From NCBI GenBank assembly GCA_037693485.1, contig CM075344.1, positions 36,333,501 through 36,397,500 on the forward strand: 64,000 nucleotides of DNA, in the 5' to 3' direction. Position 1 is the stretch's first letter. Each line of letters starts with the position of its first letter. The notes under the pieces are model-generated. The model was given only the letters and a program-made list of their open reading frames with translations. It was not told the DNA's origin and made no database searches. The position numbers were made by a program, and so were the translations under genes. Positions 34,901 to 44,500 of the stretch are shown here, piece after piece. The stretch comes from Kitagawia praeruptora (Eukaryota; Streptophyta; Magnoliopsida; Apiales; Apiaceae).

Positions 34901-35634
34901 CTGTAGAGACATCTAACAATTTCTTTAGATGTATCACTTAAGCTGGCTTCATATATGTTACCATGTCTTTGACCAGTTAGAACAATGTCTCCATTCTGCA
35001 TATTCAAGATTTTGCATCCTTCTCTGTCAAAGATTGATTTGTAACCTTTATCACCCAGTTGACTTATGCTTAAAAGAGTGTGTTTCAAGCCTTCAACCAG
35101 TGCTACATTTTCTATGATGACATTCCCCAAAACAATTGAGCCATATCCCAGAGTTTCTCCTTTGTTGCCATCTCCAAAAGATATTACTGGGCCAGCTTTC
35201 CTCTCAAACTTTGTAAGCAGGGACTTCTTTCCAGTCATATGTCCAGAGCATCCACTGTCCAAGATAATTGAATGCTTCTTTCCTGTGCCATTAACAGAGG
35301 ATGGAGAAGTTTTCTTTGGAGATCCAGGTTTGTCTGAACTATTTGCCATCAATGCAATGTTGTCATAATCCAATTCATCTTCAGAATCACTGGAATCAGC
35401 CCAATCCTTCTGTGTGACCATAAGTGCATTACCCTTTCCTAAATTCCTAGGCTTCTTACACTCACTAGCAAAGTGTCCAAGCTCGCTGTAGTTAAAGCAC
35501 TTGATCTTGGCCTTATCAAGCTTGACAATTGTACTTTTGCCTTTGTCACTCTTCTTCTCCTCCTTCTTTTGAAAAGGTCCTTTGCTAAATCTTCTCCTGT
35601 TAAATCTGCCTTTCTTGAAAGCTTTAGCAAACAT
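31933..35634 (-). CDS. SIRE-2 pol polyprotein (1233 aa)
   Basis: The same frame as gag, separated from it by one TAG and four codons. Domains in order: zinc knuckle CFNYSELGHFASEC (about 34-47), in which the second Cys is Tyr; Copia protease with ILDSGCSGHMTG (about 125); pre-integrase zinc domain with intact His and Cys pairs (HKKLSHLN, CDACQLGKQ); integrase with all three acidic residues (LHLDLFGP, RSDNGIEF, QNGVVERKN); RT with KSAFLNG and YVDDIIFGS; and RNase H with GYSDSDYAG, TAEAEYIAAG and the terminal LADILTKPL. No stop or shift interrupts it, so protease, integrase and RT look catalytically complete. The family cuts, reverse-transcribes and integrates its own RNA. The damaged knuckle may weaken RNA packaging. 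Confidence 0.95.
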   Translation of the reverse strand: MFAKAFKKGRFNRRRFSKGPFQKKEEKKSDKGKSTIVKLDKAKIKCFNYSELGHFASECKKPRNLGKGNALMVTQKDWADSSDSEDELDYDNIALMANSSDKPGSPKKTSPSSVNGTGKKHSIILDSGCSGHMTGKKSLLTKFERKAGPVISFGDGNKGETLGYGSIVLGNVIIENVALVEGLKHTLLSISQLGDKGYKSIFDREGCKILNMQNGDIVLTGQRHGNIYEASLSDTSKEIVRCLYSKATSDESWNWHKKLSHLNFKKLYQLVKHNLVRGLPQANFVQDGLCDACQLGKQRTTTFKSKTENSITEPFHMLHLDLFGPVNIMSISKKRYALVIVDDFTRFTWVFFLHKKDEAPQQIIELIKNIHNNSEYKVKVLRSDNGIEFKNSMMEGFCADNGITQQFSAPGTPQQNGVVERKNRTLIEAARTMLADAKLPTYFWAEAINTACFTQNCTLVNSHGKTPYEMIKGKKPSVKYFHIFGCKCYVLKVHPEQLGKFEAKSDEAIFLGYSASKAFKVYNLRTHIVMESIHVAFDDKKFGILQTDESHDKLEFENLKNSEILSSDDEGSPEGISIASQRNATVEGEQINQREHRDHQEQTSLSESNPSGIDVSESTPSGIDVSESTPSGTDLSESTEEISVTSSNMESNDSIDQRRVFEGRENSSTRDTTNLGGETSKVNLPPFRKWTKDHTEDLIIGDPNSGVRTRRSIQNECLYSCFLSKNEPKKVEEALQDPDWVIAMQEELNEFERNKVWKLVPRPKDRSIVGARWVFRNKLDESGMIVRNKARLVAKGYSQEEGIDYDETFAPVARLEAIRMFLAFAAHSKFKVYQMDVKSAFLNGKLDEEVYVEQPPGFVDPKFPNHVYKLDKALYGLKQAPRAWYETLSKFLLENGFTRGTIDKTLFFRKIKGELLLVQVYVDDIIFGSTNEKLCAKFSKLMQSKYQMSMMGELNYFLGLQVKQTETGIFINQSKYIKDLLRRFDFQDCAVAKTPMATATKLDSDPKGKSVDNTSYRGMIGSLLYLTASRPDIMFSTYLCARFQSDPKESHLIAVKRIFRYLKGTPNLGLWYPRESDFFLIGYSDSDYAGCKIDRKSTTGTCQFLGNRLISWASKKQQSVSTSTAEAEYIAAGSCCAQLLWIRNQLMDYGMTLSNIPMFCDNTSAIKIAENPVQHLRTKHIDVRYHFIREHIENGTVELHFVPTDKQLADILTKPLDETTFIRLVSELGMLNF

Positions 35635-35646
35635 AGCAAAGAGTTC

Positions 35647-36504
35647 CTACATCTCAGATTCAGAATCATTATTGTCAGAATCCATATCAATAGTCTCTGA
35701 CTCAGAACTTTCTTTCCTTTTCTTCTTCCTTGAATTCTTTACAGCAATCTCTTCATGCTGTTCTTCAGGAAGCTTCTTTACTTCAGATTGAGCAGTAAGT
35801 GCAATAGTCTTCATCTTTCCTTCACTCCTGCTCTTTTTCTGCTGCTTGTCAAGTTCATAAGCTCTCAATTTTCCATATACTGCCTCTAATGAAATCTCAT
35901 CCAGATCATTAGCTTCCTCAATAGCAGATATCTTCTCATTGTAGAAATCAGGCAAAGCTTTCATGAACTTTGTATTCATATCCTCCAAGTCATAATATTT
36001 ACCATGCATGGCCATCTCATTGATGAGTTTTGTAAACCTATCAAAGGTATCAGTAAGTGACTCACCAGACTTGGATTCAAAGTACTCATACTGTTGTATT
36101 AGTGATGTCCTCATATTCTTCCTGACAGGCTTAGTTCCTTCACAGTGAACCTTAAGATTGTCCCATATATCCTTAGCAGTTTTACAAGAGAGAACATAGT
36201 TAGTGAGAACAGAATCAAGACTGTTGAATAATATGTTTCTCACTTTAGCATCTTTAAGAACATTCTCCTTGTCTTTATCTGACCATTCAGATTTTGGCTT
36301 CTCTGCTGTATGTTCTGGAACAACCACACCATCAACAGTTGCTTGTCCAATGACTTTTGTTAGAACAAAAGGCCCATCTTTGATTCTGTCAAGATAATCA
36401 GGATTTGTTGCTTCCAGATGATGCAACATCTTTACTTCCCATAGAGTATATTCGTTTCTCTTGAGCATAGGAATCTTAGTATTCCCATCCTTGTAACCAG
36501 ACAT
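35647..36504 (-). CDS. SIRE-2 gag (285 aa)
   Basis: ATG at 36504 lies 36 bp after the primer site. The sequence starts MSGYKDGNTKIPMLKRNEY and continues with the Copia gag fold, including YTLWEVKM and CKTAKDIWDNL (about residue 110), equivalent to the SIRE-1 gag. The C-terminus is basic, then acidic (SESETIDMDSDNNDSESEM). The frame stops at TAG 35649-35647 and reopens at once as pol in the same frame. In SIRE-1 the matching position (after EEEM) is read through without a stop, so the TAG is probably a lesion, although readthrough of a single TAG would also give a fusion. Gag forms the particle that holds the element RNA. Confidence 0.9.
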   Translation of the reverse strand: MSGYKDGNTKIPMLKRNEYTLWEVKMLHHLEATNPDYLDRIKDGPFVLTKVIGQATVDGVVVPEHTAEKPKSEWSDKDKENVLKDAKVRNILFNSLDSVLTNYVLSCKTAKDIWDNLKVHCEGTKPVRKNMRTSLIQQYEYFESKSGESLTDTFDRFTKLINEMAMHGKYYDLEDMNTKFMKALPDFYNEKISAIEEANDLDEISLEAVYGKLRAYELDKQQKKSRSEGKMKTIALTAQSEVKKLPEEQHEEIAVKNSRKKKRKESSESETIDMDSDNNDSESEM

Positions 36505-36539
36505 GATTGCAGATCTTTATGATTATTCGAAATCAACCC

Positions 36540-36551
36540 GCTCTGATACCA
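36540..36551 (-). other. Primer binding site of SIRE-2, initiator Met-tRNA
   Basis: The minus strand reads TGGTATCAGAGC, a perfect match to the plant initiator-Met primer site, two bases after the LTR. Confidence 0.95.
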
Positions 36552-36553
36552 AT

Positions 36554-37263
36554 TGTTAACTCGAATAACTTGTAGAAGGGGGGGTTGAATACAAGTTATA
36601 TAATCGTGTCTGATTTTTGCTTGATTATATGAACAATAATAAACGAATGAATCAAACTCTGTTTGTATTAATAAGATCAAATACAAACTCTACCAAAGGT
36701 GTACAATACCTTTAGCAGCTGCTGACAATACAAATCTCTCTCTCTGTTTGTACTCTCGTATACTCACGATTACAAACCTTATGAACTGAACACTTTTTAC
36801 AATGATATAGAGAGAGTATTTATAATGCTACCTATCAACTACTAACAGAAAGATATAATCTATACATGACAATGTTCTGCCTTCTAGTCGATAGTTTCCA
36901 TCAATAGAAAACTCTTTCCTTCATAATATCTTCTTGCTTGTTCTTCAAACAACGATCCTGTTTTATAGCACTTGCCAGTTTCTGTAGCATCCATAATGAC
37001 ATCATCAGTAACAAGACTGATATCAGGATTTCATCTTGCATCAGTATCTGATCATCATCAGTATTAGACCGTCATCAGGATTTGCTCTTTGCTCCTGACA
37101 TGTAGTCTCCGATACACTGTTCATTCCTGACTAAACTGTACAGATAACTATCTTACACATAAATCCTATATATAGTGCTAAATCCTTTATAAGATCAGGA
37201 TTACAAGAAGTATAATGCGTAAATTCTATTCTTAACATCACAACTTATGAATTATTCCTAATA
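36554..37263 (-). repeat. 5' LTR of SIRE-2 (710 bp)
   Basis: It matches 26203-26918. Its outer end has changed from CA to TA on the plus strand (37262-37263). It keeps a segment of about 16 bp near 36893 (ATAGTTTCCATCAATAG) that the 3' LTR has lost. TATA box: TATTTATA on the plus strand at 36817-36824. Confidence 0.95.
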
Positions 37264-37282
37264 GAGAATGATTGACTTGAAC

Positions 37283-37470
37283 CAAAGCCTCAGGTAGCTT
37301 CCTGAGCATGAATTAAGCCTTGGGTAGCTTCCCGAGCATGCATCGATAAAAAGCCCCAGGTAGCTTCCTGGGCATCAAGAAAAAGTCCTAAGTAGCTTCC
37401 TGGACATCGAGCAAAGTCCCAGGTAGCTTCCGGGACACGAGAAAAACCTCGGGTAGCTTCCTGAGCAAAT
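37283..37470 (+). repeat. Diverged 31-bp repeats in element A
   Basis: About six degenerate units with the core CAGGTAGCTTCCTGG, separated by 10-16 bases. This is the counterpart of the clean array in element B, and A was interrupted by SIRE-2 just upstream of it. Confidence 0.85.
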
Positions 37471-37781
37471 GTGATTGAAAAGCCTCAGCTGACTGAGCAC
37501 TACATTGTTGCCAAAAGCCTCAAGTTCCTTGAGCACGTGAACTAAAGTCCTGACAAAAGGCACCTTAAAGGAACTTGTGTGGAGCCTAGACCGGCACACT
37601 TGTTCTTAAAGAGAAGCCTAATAAGCTCTCCCTCATGTGGAACCGCCTTTGGCACATGGGAAGAAGGGATAAAATCCTTAGCATTTACCTTCATAAGATG
37701 TCTAGCCTGACACATGAAGAAGAGGAATCTGTGTGGACTCCCAGAACGGTGCACAGATTCCTAGAATCGCCTCGAGGCACA

Positions 37782-37942
37782 AAAAGGAACCAACATGTCT
37801 CGAGGCATGTTGGGACCTAGAGATTAGGATTGGGAACCAAGCAGGTTACCTTTCCAAGAGAAAAAAGGAACCAATATGCCTCGAGGCATGTTGGGACCTA
37901 GAGATTAGGATTGGGAGCCAAGCAGGCAACCTTTCCAAGAGA
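37782..37942 (+). repeat. 80-bp tandem duplication in element A
   Basis: Two units start at 37782 and 37862, each with a near-palindrome around CCTCGAGG (CCAACATGTCTCGAGGCATG...) and ending CCTTTCCAAGAG. Element B has the same two units at 48681-48840. Confidence 0.88.
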
Positions 37943-38517
37943 TGACCCGAATTAAACAAGAGAAATTTTACTAACCTTAACTAGTTTTTTGTTTTCTGTT
38001 TATTTTGCAGGTTTAATGGTCGAGGAACCTGGTCAAACTATTTAGGATCTAAGGTTATCAGAAAGGGTTTTAGATCAGAATGCGACTCTGAAAATGTTGA
38101 GTGAAGCATAGGAAAAGATGTGTTTAAGCTTACAAGTAAGTTGTTGCGATTTGATTGCCTTTTATTTCAGGAAATTATAAAGTGAAAGTACGAGTATATT
38201 CTATTTCTTACAAAGGGCTGGCCCACGTAAGCTTGAATGCATAAGTATGGACACTAAGTAATTGCTAGAGGGAATAAAGGTAAGATGCAATGATGGAAGC
38301 ATATAAGTACAAATATGTGACATAGATATGTAGCAAAAGCAGATAATTGTCATAAACCATAAAGAGTTATGGGTACAAAGACCCAGGAAACCAGCATAAA
38401 GAGTTATAAGGCACGAAGGCCATAAGAAACCAAATTTAAAGTTTACATTATGCGAGGCGCTACGAGGGGCCCGCGACCTCATCAAAAGTTATTAAGAGTT
38501 TAATAAATCATAAAGTT

Positions 38518-40549
38518 TCAAGCAGTAGGAGTTTTGTCTGGATCTTCAACAGCTGGAGGAATTGGAAGGACAGGTTGAGCATCTTCGGTAGCAGGAACCT
38601 CTGCAGTCGCGAGGATAGTACCTGGAGACCTCTCAACCGTAGCCACGGGAGGTACAGGGTCCTGTGGAATCGCAGCTTCATCTTCAAAGTCATGGATCAT
38701 GCTTACCACGTCGTCGCCCAAGAGAGACCAGTTTAGATCAGGCATTTTCTCCCACATAGACTTCATGTAGTCTCGGATGCCTTCATTATAACCTTCATCG
38801 TATCTAGCTTTCTCCTGGACGAGCATGGATGATCTGACAGTAGCAGCAGCAGTGTTTAAAGCATCAACTTGAGCTTCTAGCTCATTGACCTTCTCCAGCA
38901 TCGACAGTTTCTCATCACTCAGATTCTTGACTTGAGCTTGAAGTTTCTCCTTGTCATTCTTCAAAGAGGTCTCAATAGCTTTGGCTTTCCTTACAGAAGC
39001 GGTAGCTAGGTTCACCTTCCCTTCCATAGCAGTTAGCTCCTCTTTCAATTTTGAAACTTCTCCTTGCAATCGGAGGTCATACTATGTCTTCTCAGCAAAA
39101 TCATCACAATACCTGAGGGCAAAGAATGCATTCTGTGCAGCAGAAAACCTCATGGCATGCATAGCTTCAGTGGAATCCATCTTGGACCAACTAGCAATTG
39201 CTTCCGGGAGCACATGAGTATCAATTAATTCTTTAAAGGCATTCTGGGCCATGGCTGATTCTGGATCGAGTCTGAGAACTTCCAGAAAGATCAAGAGTAG
39301 TTTGAGCAAGCTTGCGTTTGGAGGAGTTTGATGGCTGGTTCTGAGTAGATGCTGGGGTAGGAACTTGACTTATAGGAGTTGCAACAAGCGGAACCTCCTT
39401 ATTCTCAACCTTAAAAACTTCCTCTACGTTCTTGGATCTTTTTACGAAAGAGGGAACCTTGGGAGCCATGCCTGTAAATACAGAGTCAGAAAATAAATCA
39501 GGATAGATAAAGAGCATAAGATGAATGGACATAGTTACAGGAATGCAGTGAAGACAAGTAAAATAAAGTATTACCAGGGGAAGCAGGAATAAAACCTAAG
39601 GTAATGAGGTTGTCAGGTGTCAACAGAATCATGCAATCTCTTATAGAGGAAGAATGTTTTAAGGCCTCTTCAGCTCTTTGTAAACAAACCCCAGAAAGAA
39701 TAGTTTGTTTGGGGATCAACGGACGACGATTGAACTCAAATCGAACGGATGGACAATCAAAACAGTACAGGAACTGCTCTTGCCATTGGTCAAAGTTTTG
39801 TTTAATACTTTTTATACATTGGCCTTGGTGACCAGGCCACGCAGTCAAATAGAAACAACCAGAACCCTTTCCAGTATCTTTTAGTCTGAAGAAATAGCCT
39901 AACTCAGGTGCAGATAAAGGAGTGGTGAACAAACTGGAGTACAGAATATATGTGCTCATGGCTAGCCTATAGGAATTGGGAGTCAGTTGGAGAGGGGCTA
40001 AGTTATAAAAGTCGAGAACTTCTTGCAAGAAAGGATGTAGGGGAAGTAGACACCTACTCTAAAAAAGGCGGTAGAGGTTACTGCATTAGGAATACCACGT
40101 TCAGGAACTTTAGAGTCGAACCTGTGAGCCCTCTCACCAGGTTCTGGAACAATGATTGGACAGGTTGGACGAACACATTCTTCCTACAACTTCTCTAACC
40201 TAGCTGAAGTCATGGACGAATCAACTTTCTCACAGAAAGGTACAATTTCTTGTTTGTACAACTCTCTCTCAACAGTCACCTCACTCTGAAAATTAGGTTC
40301 CAAGAGGGATTCAAGTTTAAGTTTAGGTTTTGACACCTCCTCATCATCAGAGGGCCAATCATCTCCTAAGTAAACAAATGCAGGGACAGGAGGTTGAGAT
40401 AAGGGAGATATTGTAGGTTTAATGAGTATGTCCTCAAGTTCATTTACGTTAGGTATTACAACCCTGGATCTAGTTCTCTCACCAATCGGCATAGCAACTA
40501 AGGGTTGAATTGAAGATTGGTGGTCAGAATGGGTAGATTCGGAAGACAT
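38518..40549 (-). pseudogene. Element A antisense gene (coding exons, broken)
   Basis: This is the counterpart of the antisense gene in element B. The ATG at 40549 follows a splice acceptor (TTTTTGCAG). Exon 2 runs to 39575, where CCCCTG is followed by GTAATA. The intron is 103 bp (39574-39472), ending TTTACAG. Exon 3 begins at 39471 and ends at 38518. The exon joint keeps the frame, as in B. Lesions: TAG at 40184-40186; a shift between about 40060 and 40028; a shift near 39270 after SSQTRS; and TAG at 39082-39084. Matching protein segments include VLDFYNLAPLQLTPNSYRLA and MAPKVPSFVKRSKNVEEVF. Its 5' part (53648 and beyond) has been carried 12.7 kb away by the insertion of element B into intron 1. 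It cannot make the full protein. Confidence 0.85.
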
Positions 40550-40649
40550 CTGCAAAAAGACAGACGAAGAAGGGTCAGGTCTTTATGGAACCTAGGAGAA
40601 AGATTAGGGTTCTAAAGTGTTTAGACACGGTGCAGTTATTGACAGGGTA

Positions 40650-41515
40650 TGTTGTGCCCAAAATCTCCATGGACTAGATTTAAGCCCATTAATCCATAGG
40701 GTCCGATCCATGCAAGCTAGAAGAATGATCCAGTACGAGTTATGAAGATCAAATAGAAGAAATGAATAAGGAAGTATGAGTATTAGGAGGTTCCCAATGG
40801 TCAGGAAGCTGAGTTGAGCACTCGAAGACCAGGTTCCTCCCAGCCGAGGAGTTCGAATTAGCATAACAACAGCCGTAGAGATGATAAAAGCATATAAAGA
40901 GTTATCCAGTCTAACTAGTTTGTTATTTGTGCAGGTACTAACACCAAAAGGGAGGTCCCTAAGTGATATGTCCCGAAATAAGGAGGTCCCTGAGAAACAG
41001 GCTCCTGAAATGTAGGTTCCTGAGCACCAGGTTCCTACGAGTTACCAACAGAAAGTTCTAGAAGTCATCTAGAACAGATAAACGAATTGGTATCTGAGTA
41101 TAATTCTAGGGCGCAGATGATCCTAGAATAACTCAAACCAATGAGAGAATCATAAGTGGGGTACGAACTCGAGTTCTACTCCACTTAGCCAAACTAGTTC
41201 GTGAAAGGCTCTAAAGGAACCTGAGTCCAACACGAATTAGATGACCGAATACAGCTATTCCAGTAAGAGACAGAATCATATTAGAACTACGTGAGCTTGA
41301 TCCCTATAAATACAAGGGTACGTAGGCACCTCAGGGTACGACACATTAAGTTCTCTAATTTTCTCTAAAGGCACCTGAGATTATTGGAGATACCCTCGAG
41401 CTCAGCTCAACCCCCACAAACACAACCCAAACCTTTTCATAGAACAGTTGATCGTTAGCCTAAACAACTACCTATAAACCTCACATAAGTTGATTACGAA
41501 ATCCACTCATCAACA
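40650..41515 (+). repeat. 5' LTR of element B (866 bp)
   Basis: It starts TGTTGTGCCC and ends ATCAACA. It matches 52487-53352, with differences seen at about 40983, 40991 and 41340. TATA box: TATAAATA at 41305-41312. Confidence 0.96.
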
Positions 41516-41534
41516 TTGGCGCTAGAAGGAGGGG
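41516..41534 (+). other. Primer binding site of element B
   Basis: TTGGCGCTAGAAGGAGGGG directly follows the LTR and is the same site as in element A, with one extra G at the end. Confidence 0.75.
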
Positions 41535-41561
41535 GTAGTTAATATCTTAAGAGTGGAAAAG

Positions 41562-44500
41562 ATGTCAGGCAACTCGGATAGCGAAGCAACCCGTTCTGAA
41601 CGACAGATTCATGAGGGGAACACATCTCCTCCCAGAGCACCGAAGGTTACTAAAGCAGCCATGATGGAAATCTTAAAGACTGTGGGAGAACGTTTGTCGA
41701 CTTTGGAGCAGGCTTCAAGCAAAAAGAAGAAAAAGAAGGCAAAGAAAGGCAAGAAGTCGAAGGTTACTCCGAAACAGTTGAATTTTGAAGAATCTGAGAA
41801 TGGAGAGGAGGTTCCAGACGATGGTGGAGAACCGAAGCAAGATAATGGTGATGAAGATATGGAGAATCCTGAGAAGAGTAAAACTGGTAGCAAGGGCCGT
41901 ACAGGGTCCAAGGGAAAGAAGAAAACCAAGACTGGAGGTTCCTCAAAGAAAAAGAAGAAAGATAAAGACCCATCTGTCGAGATAATTGAAGAAGAAAGCA
42001 CGGGTTCAGATGAGGATACTGAAGAATCAAGCACAGCAGAGTCGCAAGAGGAAGAAGGAACGAGTAAGAAGACAAAGGCGGAAGCTACTGGGGAGGTGAC
42101 AGCAGAAGATGTCAAGAAAATTTTGGCTCAACTCAAGGACGAAAAGAATCTTGCTGTGAACCCTATAACAGCTTCTCCTTTCACCAAGAAGGTTCGAAAG
42201 TCGGCTCTGCCTAGGTCTTATAGGCCTTCGAATGAATTGAAATTCGATGGGACTACTGATCCCATTGAATACCTTAGTCGTTTTGACACAGAGATGGATG
42301 TTTATCAAGTGAAGGAAGCCACCAGGTGCAGGTTACTGGCTGCGACTCTACAGGGCGGAGCCCATCAATGGTTCAAAAGGTTACCTGCAGATTCGATTGG
42401 TTCTTGGGCAAGTATGGGGAAGCTCTTTGTCACTCAATTTAGAGCATCTGTTGCATTTGCACCACCAACCAATACCTTAGCCAATATCAAACAAAGACCT
42501 AGTGAAACGTTGACAGAATATTTCAAGAGGTTTAATGCGGAGGTTCCTAAAGTTAGGAAAGCATCTGAGGAAACAATAAAGAACTTCTTAATTGCTGGAG
42601 TCAAAGGAGGCTCAGATTTTTGGAAAGCACTGTAGGGAAAAGAACCAGAGACGTTGGCAGATTTTTATGCCCAGGCAGAACCCTTTCGTCTGGTGGAGGA
42701 GTCTCTAGCTGAATTAAGGAAGGATCCAGATTTTGTAAGGCAAAGTGGAAGCAAGAGGTCGAGACAAAGAAGCCCCAATGGTCGTGACAATAAAAAGGTG
42801 GTTAGTCGCACATCCCAGGTGAAGCCTGAAGCTGTGAATCCTACTAAACCTGTCATGAGTCAGGTACCGCCACCAGCTTCCTATAACAACAATAAACATG
42901 AGAGACCTGTCTATGAAACTTTCACCCCTTTGGTAGCTCCGATTGATCATATTTACGCAGTGAATGAGAAGTCCTCATGGTTTAAGAAGCCTTTCAAAAC
43001 CGGTCCCCCAGGGAATAAGAACGAGCGCCCCTACTGTGACTTCCATGATAATAATGGGCATAATACTGCAGATTGTCGTCACCTCAGAGATCTAATTGAA
43101 ACTCTAATCAGACAAGGGCAATTGAGTGAATGGGTGGCTCAGGAAGGAAAAAAGTATAGAGATGAGAAGACTCAGAAGACACAGACACAGGAACCTGTCG
43201 TGGTGGAAGGACCACCTAAGGCTGGGTGCATACGCACAATTATAGGAGGTCCCCATATTGGAGGAAGCAGCAGGAATGCCATGGAAAGGTATACCCGTGA
43301 GGCTAAAGAACGTCCTTTGACCAGTATTTACAATCTGTCCCAGAGGTCCCCAAAGTTGTTCGAGGGAGAGGATGCAGATATTACTTTCACTGAAGAAGAT
43401 GCTTCCTGGGTACATCATCCCCATACTGATGCTTTGGTTGTTGAGGCAGGAATTGGGTCTTATGAGGTTCATCGAGTGCTAGTTGATAATGGAAGCTCTG
43501 TAAACTTGCTATCTTACTCAGCTTTCAAGAAGATGCATTTTCTGGATAAAGATTTAACTCCAACAAACGATACCTTGTACGGATTTACTAATAATCAGGT
43601 TCCTATCAAAGGTAAGATTCGTTTGCCAGTAAGTTTAGGTGATAAACCATGCTGCATTACACAGTTGGCAGAATTCATCGTTATAGAAGAGAATATGAAT
43701 TACAATGCTATTTTGGGAAGACCCATTTTGAAGGAGATGAGGGTAATAACCTCCATTTACCACCTCACTATGAAGTTCCCGACACCAAATGGAGTTGGTA
43801 TAGTTCGAGGATGTCAGTATGAGTCTAGAGAGTGTTACACCAAAGCTTTGCAACATGCTGCTAGAGCTGCTAAATTGCCTGAACCTATGGACGAGGTTCC
43901 TGATAGTTTTCCAGGAAAAAACCCAGACAAAATGACGGTCGACCTGCGCGGTTCGCCTTTGGAAGGTTTTGTGTCAGCATCCTGTAGAGCTATAAGAATT
44001 GAAGAGATCATAGAAGAGGAACCTCATGCTGAGATTCCAGTTTTTCGGGGACCAGATACCCCCTACTTACTGATAGAAAGTGCACCCCCTACGGACAAGG
44101 ATGGTGACGTGTGTATGGTAGAAGGATTGGATGAAGAAAAATCCCGAAAACTGAAACATAATGGAAGCAATGAAGACAGTCAGCCAGCATTAAAGAGAAG
44201 GAATGTCATGTACGAAGAGCAGGAACCGTCTACCGTCCAGGAACCTCAAGAGGACTCAACCATAGAGATGGAGGTAGACTTAGATCCTCGAATGCCAGAA
44301 ACCATGGTTAAGGCTGGACCAGCTGGTGAAACTCTGGATGTGAAGATCAATGACAAAGATGGTACAAAGGTGTTAAAGATTGGAGCTCAACTCGATCCAG
44401 CCTTAAAGGAATCTCTCATTACCTTTTTGGGAAAGAACCTGGATGTGTTCGCATGGTGTCATGCAGATATGGAAGGGATAGATCCAAGGGTCATGTGTCA

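Larger units (their letters stand above)
26203..37263 (-). mobile_element. SIRE-2: nearly complete SIRE/Maximus-type Copia element nested in A
   Basis: Read on the minus strand: 5' LTR (37263-36554), Met-tRNA primer site, gag, pol, a 1.5-kb spacer, two envelope-like ORFs, polypurine tract, 3' LTR (26918-26203). The 5-bp duplication GAGAA flanks it (26198-26202 and 37264-37268). Total 11,061 bp. The LTRs show about two substitutions plus a few small indels, so the insertion is recent. The protein frames are much better preserved than in SIRE-1, and the two differ enough in LTR and gag to be different families. Confidence 0.96.
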
